Assembly: GCA_019748055.1 (NCBI GenBank)
Contig: JAIEQC010000005.1
Coordinates: 1-64,000, forward strand
Length of the DNA stretch: 64,000 nucleotides
Reading direction: 5' to 3'
DNA from: Caulobacteraceae bacterium
GTDB taxonomy: Bacteria; Pseudomonadota; Alphaproteobacteria; Caulobacterales; Caulobacteraceae
This document shows positions 60,750-64,000 of the stretch, piece after piece (positions within the stretch are counted from its first letter, which is position 1; each line of letters opens with the position of its first letter). The position numbers were made by a program, and so were the translations under genes. Below the pieces are notes generated by a model. The model made no database searches. It was not told the DNA's origin and saw only the letters and a list, made by a program, of their open reading frames with translations.

Positions 60750-62534
60750 TCAGCCTGCCAGAACCTCGGGCGTGAGGCGCAGCAGCAGAGCGCCGCCCTG
60801 CCCGACGGCGGCCAAGCGGCTGGAGGCATGACCGAGGACGTTGGCGGCGTAGACCTCATAGAGGGCGATGCGGCCCTCCAGGAAGGCCGGGTCGCCCTGG
60901 CCCGCGTCCAGCTCCGCTCGCGCTTCCAGCGCGCCGCGCGCCAGCAGCCAGCCGCCGATCACGTCGCCCATCAGCCTAAGATAGGCGTCAGCCCCAGCCA
61001 GCACGTCGGCGGCCCGCGCCGGGTCGGCCTTGGCGTCCAGCAGCCACAGGGTGGCGTCCTCGACCGCCTCGATCGCGGCGCCCAGCCGCTCCACCGGCTT
61101 ACCGGCATACAGGCGCGGCAGGCGGGCCAGATCGGCTTTCATCTCCGCGATGATCGCCCGCGCCGAGGCGCCGCCGTCCTGTCCCAGCTTGCGGCCGACC
61201 AGATCCATCGCCTGAATGCCGTTGGTGCCTTCATAGATCGGCGCGATCCGTGCGTCGCGATAGTGCTGGGCCGCGCCCGTCTCCTCGATGAAGCCCATGC
61301 CGCCGTGGACCTGAACGCCCATGGACGCTACCTCGACGCCGACGTCGGTCGACCAGGCCTTGGCGATCGGAGTCAGAAGATCCTCTCGACCCTTCCAGTG
61401 CCGGCGCGCCTCCTCGTCCGGCGCGTGCCGCGCCAGATCGGCTGCCACGCCGCAAGAGAGGCAGATGGCGCGCGCGGCGGCGATCTTGGCCTTCATCACG
61501 CCCAGCATGCGCCGCACGTCCGGGTGATCGACGATCGGCGCACCGGATTCTCCGGTGAACGCGCTGCGGCCCTGGCGGCGGTCGAGCGCATAGGCCAGCG
61601 CCGCCTGATAGGCCCGCTCCGCGATGCCGACGCCCTCGACGCCTACGGCCAAGCGCGCGGCGTTCATCATGACGAACATGTGCGACAGGCCCTCGTTGGG
61701 CCGACCGACCAGCTCCGCCGTCGCGCCCTCATAGGCCATCACGCAGGTGGGCGAGGCGTGGATGCCCAGCTTGTGCTCCACCCCCACTGGCCGGAAGGCG
61801 TTGCGGTCGCCCAGCGAGCCATCCGGCTTCACCAGGAACTTGGGCGCCAGGAACAGGCTGATCCCCTTCGGTCCCGGGGGCGCGTCCGGAAGGCGGGCCA
61901 GCACCAGGTGGATGATGTTGTCGGTCGCGTCGTGGTCGCCCCAGGTGATGAAGATCTTCTGGCCGGTCAGGGCATAGGTCCCGTCGCCTTTGGGCACGGC
62001 CGTGGCCGTTAGCGCGCCCAGGTCCGAGCCGGCGCCCGGCTCCGTAAGGACCATCGCCCCGGTCCACTCGCCGGAGACGAGGCGGGTGAGATAGGTCTCC
62101 TTCTGCGCCTCGGTGCCGTGCTCCTCCAGCGCCTCGATGGCGGCCAGCGACAGCATGGGGCACAGGCCGAACGCCATGTTTGCCGCGTGCACCGTCTCAT
62201 AGGCGGCCAGTTCAAGCGCCTTGGGCAGGCCCTGCCCGCCCGCGTGGACCGGCGCTGCCAGCCCCAGCCAGCCGCCCGCGGCGAACTGACGATAGGCGTC
62301 GGCGAAGCCCGGCGCGGCCGTCACTGCGCCGTTGGCGTAGTGCGCGCCGGCCTGGTCGCCGGGACGGTTCAGCGGCGCGAGCACGTCCTGCGAAAACTGC
62401 CCCGCGGCCTCCAGCACGGCGGCGACCACGTCGTCGTCGCAGTCGGGAAAGGCGCCGGTCGCCAGCGCCTGATCGAGGCCGGCGACGGACTTGAGGGTGA
62501 AGGAGATCTCCCGCAGAGGGGCGCGATAGGTCAT
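60750..62534 (-). CDS. Acyl-CoA dehydrogenase, DmdC/FadE-like long form
   Basis: A 594-aa flavoenzyme. The N-terminal extension (MTYRAPLREISFTLKSVAGLDQAL) precedes the acyl-CoA dehydrogenase fold with MVLTEPGAGSDLGALTATAVP, the FAD/substrate segment GQKIFITWGDHDATDNIIHLVLARLP, and MGVQVHGGMGFIEETGAAQHYRDARIAPIYEGTNGIQAMDLVGRKL near the active site. A C-terminal helical domain follows. This long form matches 3-methylmercaptopropionyl-CoA dehydrogenase-like enzymes; substrate is not determined by sequence. The ATG at MTYRAPL is the family start. Confidence 0.9.
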   Translation of the reverse strand: MTYRAPLREISFTLKSVAGLDQALATGAFPDCDDDVVAAVLEAAGQFSQDVLAPLNRPGDQAGAHYANGAVTAAPGFADAYRQFAAGGWLGLAAPVHAGGQGLPKALELAAYETVHAANMAFGLCPMLSLAAIEALEEHGTEAQKETYLTRLVSGEWTGAMVLTEPGAGSDLGALTATAVPKGDGTYALTGQKIFITWGDHDATDNIIHLVLARLPDAPPGPKGISLFLAPKFLVKPDGSLGDRNAFRPVGVEHKLGIHASPTCVMAYEGATAELVGRPNEGLSHMFVMMNAARLAVGVEGVGIAERAYQAALAYALDRRQGRSAFTGESGAPIVDHPDVRRMLGVMKAKIAAARAICLSCGVAADLARHAPDEEARRHWKGREDLLTPIAKAWSTDVGVEVASMGVQVHGGMGFIEETGAAQHYRDARIAPIYEGTNGIQAMDLVGRKLGQDGGASARAIIAEMKADLARLPRLYAGKPVERLGAAIEAVEDATLWLLDAKADPARAADVLAGADAYLRLMGDVIGGWLLARGALEARAELDAGQGDPAFLEGRIALYEVYAANVLGHASSRLAAVGQGGALLLRLTPEVLAG

Positions 62535-62620
62535 GTCGTGTCTCGGTTTCTGTCGGGCGTCTTGGCGAAGCGGCGCCGATGGCCCAAGGTGACCCTGTGC
62601 CGCAGCGGAAGGGAAGTCCC

Positions 62621-63172
62621 ATGAGCGAACCGCGTCATCGCTATTCGACCGTTTCCCTGACCCTGCACTGGGTGACGGCGGCGCTGGTCGTGACCCAGAT
62701 CGTGCTGGTGACGCTGGCCGAACAGAACGAAGGACCGGGCGCACGCGAGTTGATCGGGCTGCACAAGTCGGTGGGCCTGACGATCCTGGTGCTGACGCTG
62801 GCGCGGCTGGGCTGGCGCGCGGCGAATCCGGCGATCGCCCTGCCGTTCGGCACCCCGGTGTGGCAGCGGATTCTGGCGCGGGCGACCCACGTCGGCTTTT
62901 ATCTTCTGCTGATCGGCATGCCTCTGGGCGGCTGGGCGGCGTCTTCCGCCGCGGGGCGCGAGATCGAGTTTTTCGGTCTGTTCAACTGGCCTCTGCTGCC
63001 GATCGGCGGCGGTCGGGAGGCCGCGGGACGCTTCATGGACATGCACGAACTGGCGGCCAAGGCGCTGTACGTGCTGCTGTTCCTGCACTTGGCTGGTGCA
63101 TTGAAGCACCATTTCCTGAACCGCGACGACGTCCTGCACCGGATGCTGCCCTTCATACCCCGACGGCCGTGA
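62621..63172 (+). CDS. Cytochrome b561-type membrane protein
   Basis: A 183-aa protein with four membrane segments and conserved histidines in the b561/CybB pattern: SLTLHWVTAALVVTQI, GLHKSVGLTILVLTLARLGWR, THVGFYLLLIGMPLGGW, MDMHELAAKALYVLLFLHLAGALKHHFL. It should carry two b haems and move electrons across the inner membrane. GGAAGGGAAG lies before the ATG. Its stop overlaps the next gene's GTG start. Confidence 0.9.
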   Translation: MSEPRHRYSTVSLTLHWVTAALVVTQIVLVTLAEQNEGPGARELIGLHKSVGLTILVLTLARLGWRAANPAIALPFGTPVWQRILARATHVGFYLLLIGMPLGGWAASSAAGREIEFFGLFNWPLLPIGGGREAAGRFMDMHELAAKALYVLLFLHLAGALKHHFLNRDDVLHRMLPFIPRRP

Positions 63173-63729
63173 TTTGCCGCCGGGTCGTGGTGGCCGCACC
63201 ACTGGCGCTGCTGACGGCGGGCTTGGGTCGGACCGGAACGTGGGTGATTGAGCGCGAGGGGTCGTCCATACGCCTGTCGCTTGGCGCGTTCGGCGTGCGC
63301 TCCAGCGGACGGTTCGAGAGTTGGTCCGGTCAGGTCGCATTCGATCCGACGCGACCCGCGGCGACGCGGGCGACGGTGGTGGTGCAGACCGCATCCCTGA
63401 GGCTCAGCCCGGCGGTGGCCACAGATCGCGCCCTGGGGCCGGGCTTCCTGGACGCCGAGCGGCACCCGACCATCAGGCTGGAGCTGTCGTCGCTGACGCC
63501 CCTGGGCGGCGAGCGTTGGACGGCCCGGGCGGACCTCACCTTACGGGGGGTGACCCGGTCGATCACCTTCCCCGCGGACTTGCGCGTCGACGGCGACCGG
63601 GCGCAGATGACCGGCGGATTCGACGTCGACCGCGCGGCTTTCGGCATCGGAACTTCGGGACCGTGGAATCGGGCAGTCTCCAGACAGGTCAACGTTCAGG
63701 TCTCGCTCACTGCGCGGCGGGCGGCGTGA
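63169..63729 (+). CDS. YceI-family periplasmic protein
   Basis: A 186-aa protein with a short N-terminal signal-like segment (RRVVVAAPLALLTAGLGR), then the YceI lipocalin-like barrel: GTWVIEREGSSIRLSLGAFGVRSSGRFESWSG, FLDAERHPTIRLELSSL, LTLRGVTRSITFPADL and FDVDRAAFGIGTSG. YceI proteins bind isoprenoid or other lipids, and often pair with a cytochrome b561 gene, as here. It has a GTG start inside the cytochrome stop (GTGA), so the two are likely co-translated. Confidence 0.9.
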   Translation: MICRRVVVAAPLALLTAGLGRTGTWVIEREGSSIRLSLGAFGVRSSGRFESWSGQVAFDPTRPAATRATVVVQTASLRLSPAVATDRALGPGFLDAERHPTIRLELSSLTPLGGERWTARADLTLRGVTRSITFPADLRVDGDRAQMTGGFDVDRAAFGIGTSGPWNRAVSRQVNVQVSLTARRAA

Positions 63730-64000
63730 CGGCGGCGGCAATCGACGCGGCGGCGCGCGCGCTGAAGGCCGGGGGTCTGGTGATCCTGCCCACCGAGACG
63801 GTCTACGGGCTGGGCGCCGACGCCGCGAACCCGGACGCCGTGGCCCGGGTGTTTGAGGCCAAGGGGCGCCCGCGGTTCAATCCCCTGATCGCCCACGTGG
63901 CGGACGCCGCCCAGGCTGAGCGGATCGCCGTCTTCGACCTGACCGCGCGCCGACTGGCCGAGGCCTTCTGGCCGGGGCCGCTGACCCTGGTCCTCCCGGC
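63726..64000 (+). CDS. tsaC: L-threonylcarbamoyladenylate synthase (Sua5/TsaC), partial
   Basis: First 91 or so residues of a Sua5/YrdC protein, cut by the window edge. GTG start overlaps the YceI stop (GTGA). Motifs seen: GGLVILPTETVYGLGADA (the PTETVYGLG signature), a KGRPRFNPL loop for threonine/nucleotide binding and FWPGPLTLVL. It makes threonylcarbamoyl-AMP for the t6A37 tRNA modification. Whether it is the short TsaC form or long Sua5 form cannot be told from the fragment. Confidence 0.9.
   Translation, partial: MTAAAIDAAARALKAGGLVILPTETVYGLGADAANPDAVARVFEAKGRPRFNPLIAHVADAAQAERIAVFDLTARRLAEAFWPGPLTLVLP

Overview
The window is high-GC, densely packed alphaproteobacterial chromosome. 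Gene content and order point to the Caulobacterales, probably Brevundimonas or a close relative. Pointers are the tig / clpP / cicA / clpX neighbourhood (cicA is a HAD phosphatase described between clpP and clpX in Caulobacter crescentus), tpiA-secG-pyrG, glnB-glnA, a MutL that carries the endonuclease motif, and many Tat/Sec lipoproteins. The genus is an inference; no rRNA or tRNA gene is present to confirm it. About 69 genes are supported. There is no CRISPR array, complete insertion sequence or prophage.

Layout. 1-64 is a lower-GC stretch next to the guaA 3' end, a known island integration site. 65-4908 (minus) is a guaB / MAPEG / rRNA methyltransferase / guaA run; the methyltransferase carries an in-frame palindromic repeat. 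5039-7478 (plus) holds a tandem DUF2061 membrane protein and mutL. 7573-9220 (minus) is an accessory-looking locus with a 506-aa DUF6883-like protein. 9219-10397 holds a frameshifted low-molecular-weight tyrosine phosphatase and an HTH-like protein. 10313-14110 (minus) has a cytochrome c lipoprotein, a second palindromic element, a Kelch protein, rsmD and an RsuA/RluB-type pseudouridine synthase. 14099-20314 has tadA, an MliC-like lipoprotein, a GNAT-aroB-aroK operon (minus), xerD, accA and a frameshifted receiver gene. 20311-28704 (minus) has an ABC exporter, threonine aldolase, MscS channel, ATP-dependent DNA ligase, hybrid histidine kinase and bolA.

28749-32170 contains a J-domain protein, a dehydratase-only NnrD and the nitrogen-control pair glnB-glnA, closed by a bidirectional terminator. 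32244-35575 (minus) is a small lipoprotein and tpiA-secG-pyrG. An acyltransferase-SGNH gene (35618-37525) separates this block from the proteostasis locus clpX / cicA / clpP / tig (37567-43780), where two paralogous secreted proteins of unknown function flank clpP. 43958-47338 has a metallo-hydrolase, two small stress-type ORFs and a fused EgtB-EgtD ergothioneine synthase. 47469-50845 (minus) has an acyl-CoA dehydrogenase, an SCP2 protein and tatABC. 50950-56608 has rnhA, an NfeD/SPFH pair, a Nudix hydrolase, an FAD-linked oxidase, yaaA and an SDR dehydrogenase. 56643-57841 is a divergent receiver / HWE-type kinase pair with an EcfG-like promoter. The right end carries a GH3 beta-glucosidase, a secreted adhesin-E-like protein, a DmdC-like acyl-CoA dehydrogenase and a coupled cytochrome b561 / YceI / tsaC run cut by the window edge.

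Most of the window is core housekeeping. The items that stand out are the palindromic element inside the rRNA methyltransferase gene, the DUF6883-like locus, the paralogs around clpP, the EgtB-EgtD fusion, two single-base frameshifts and the guaA-adjacent edge.
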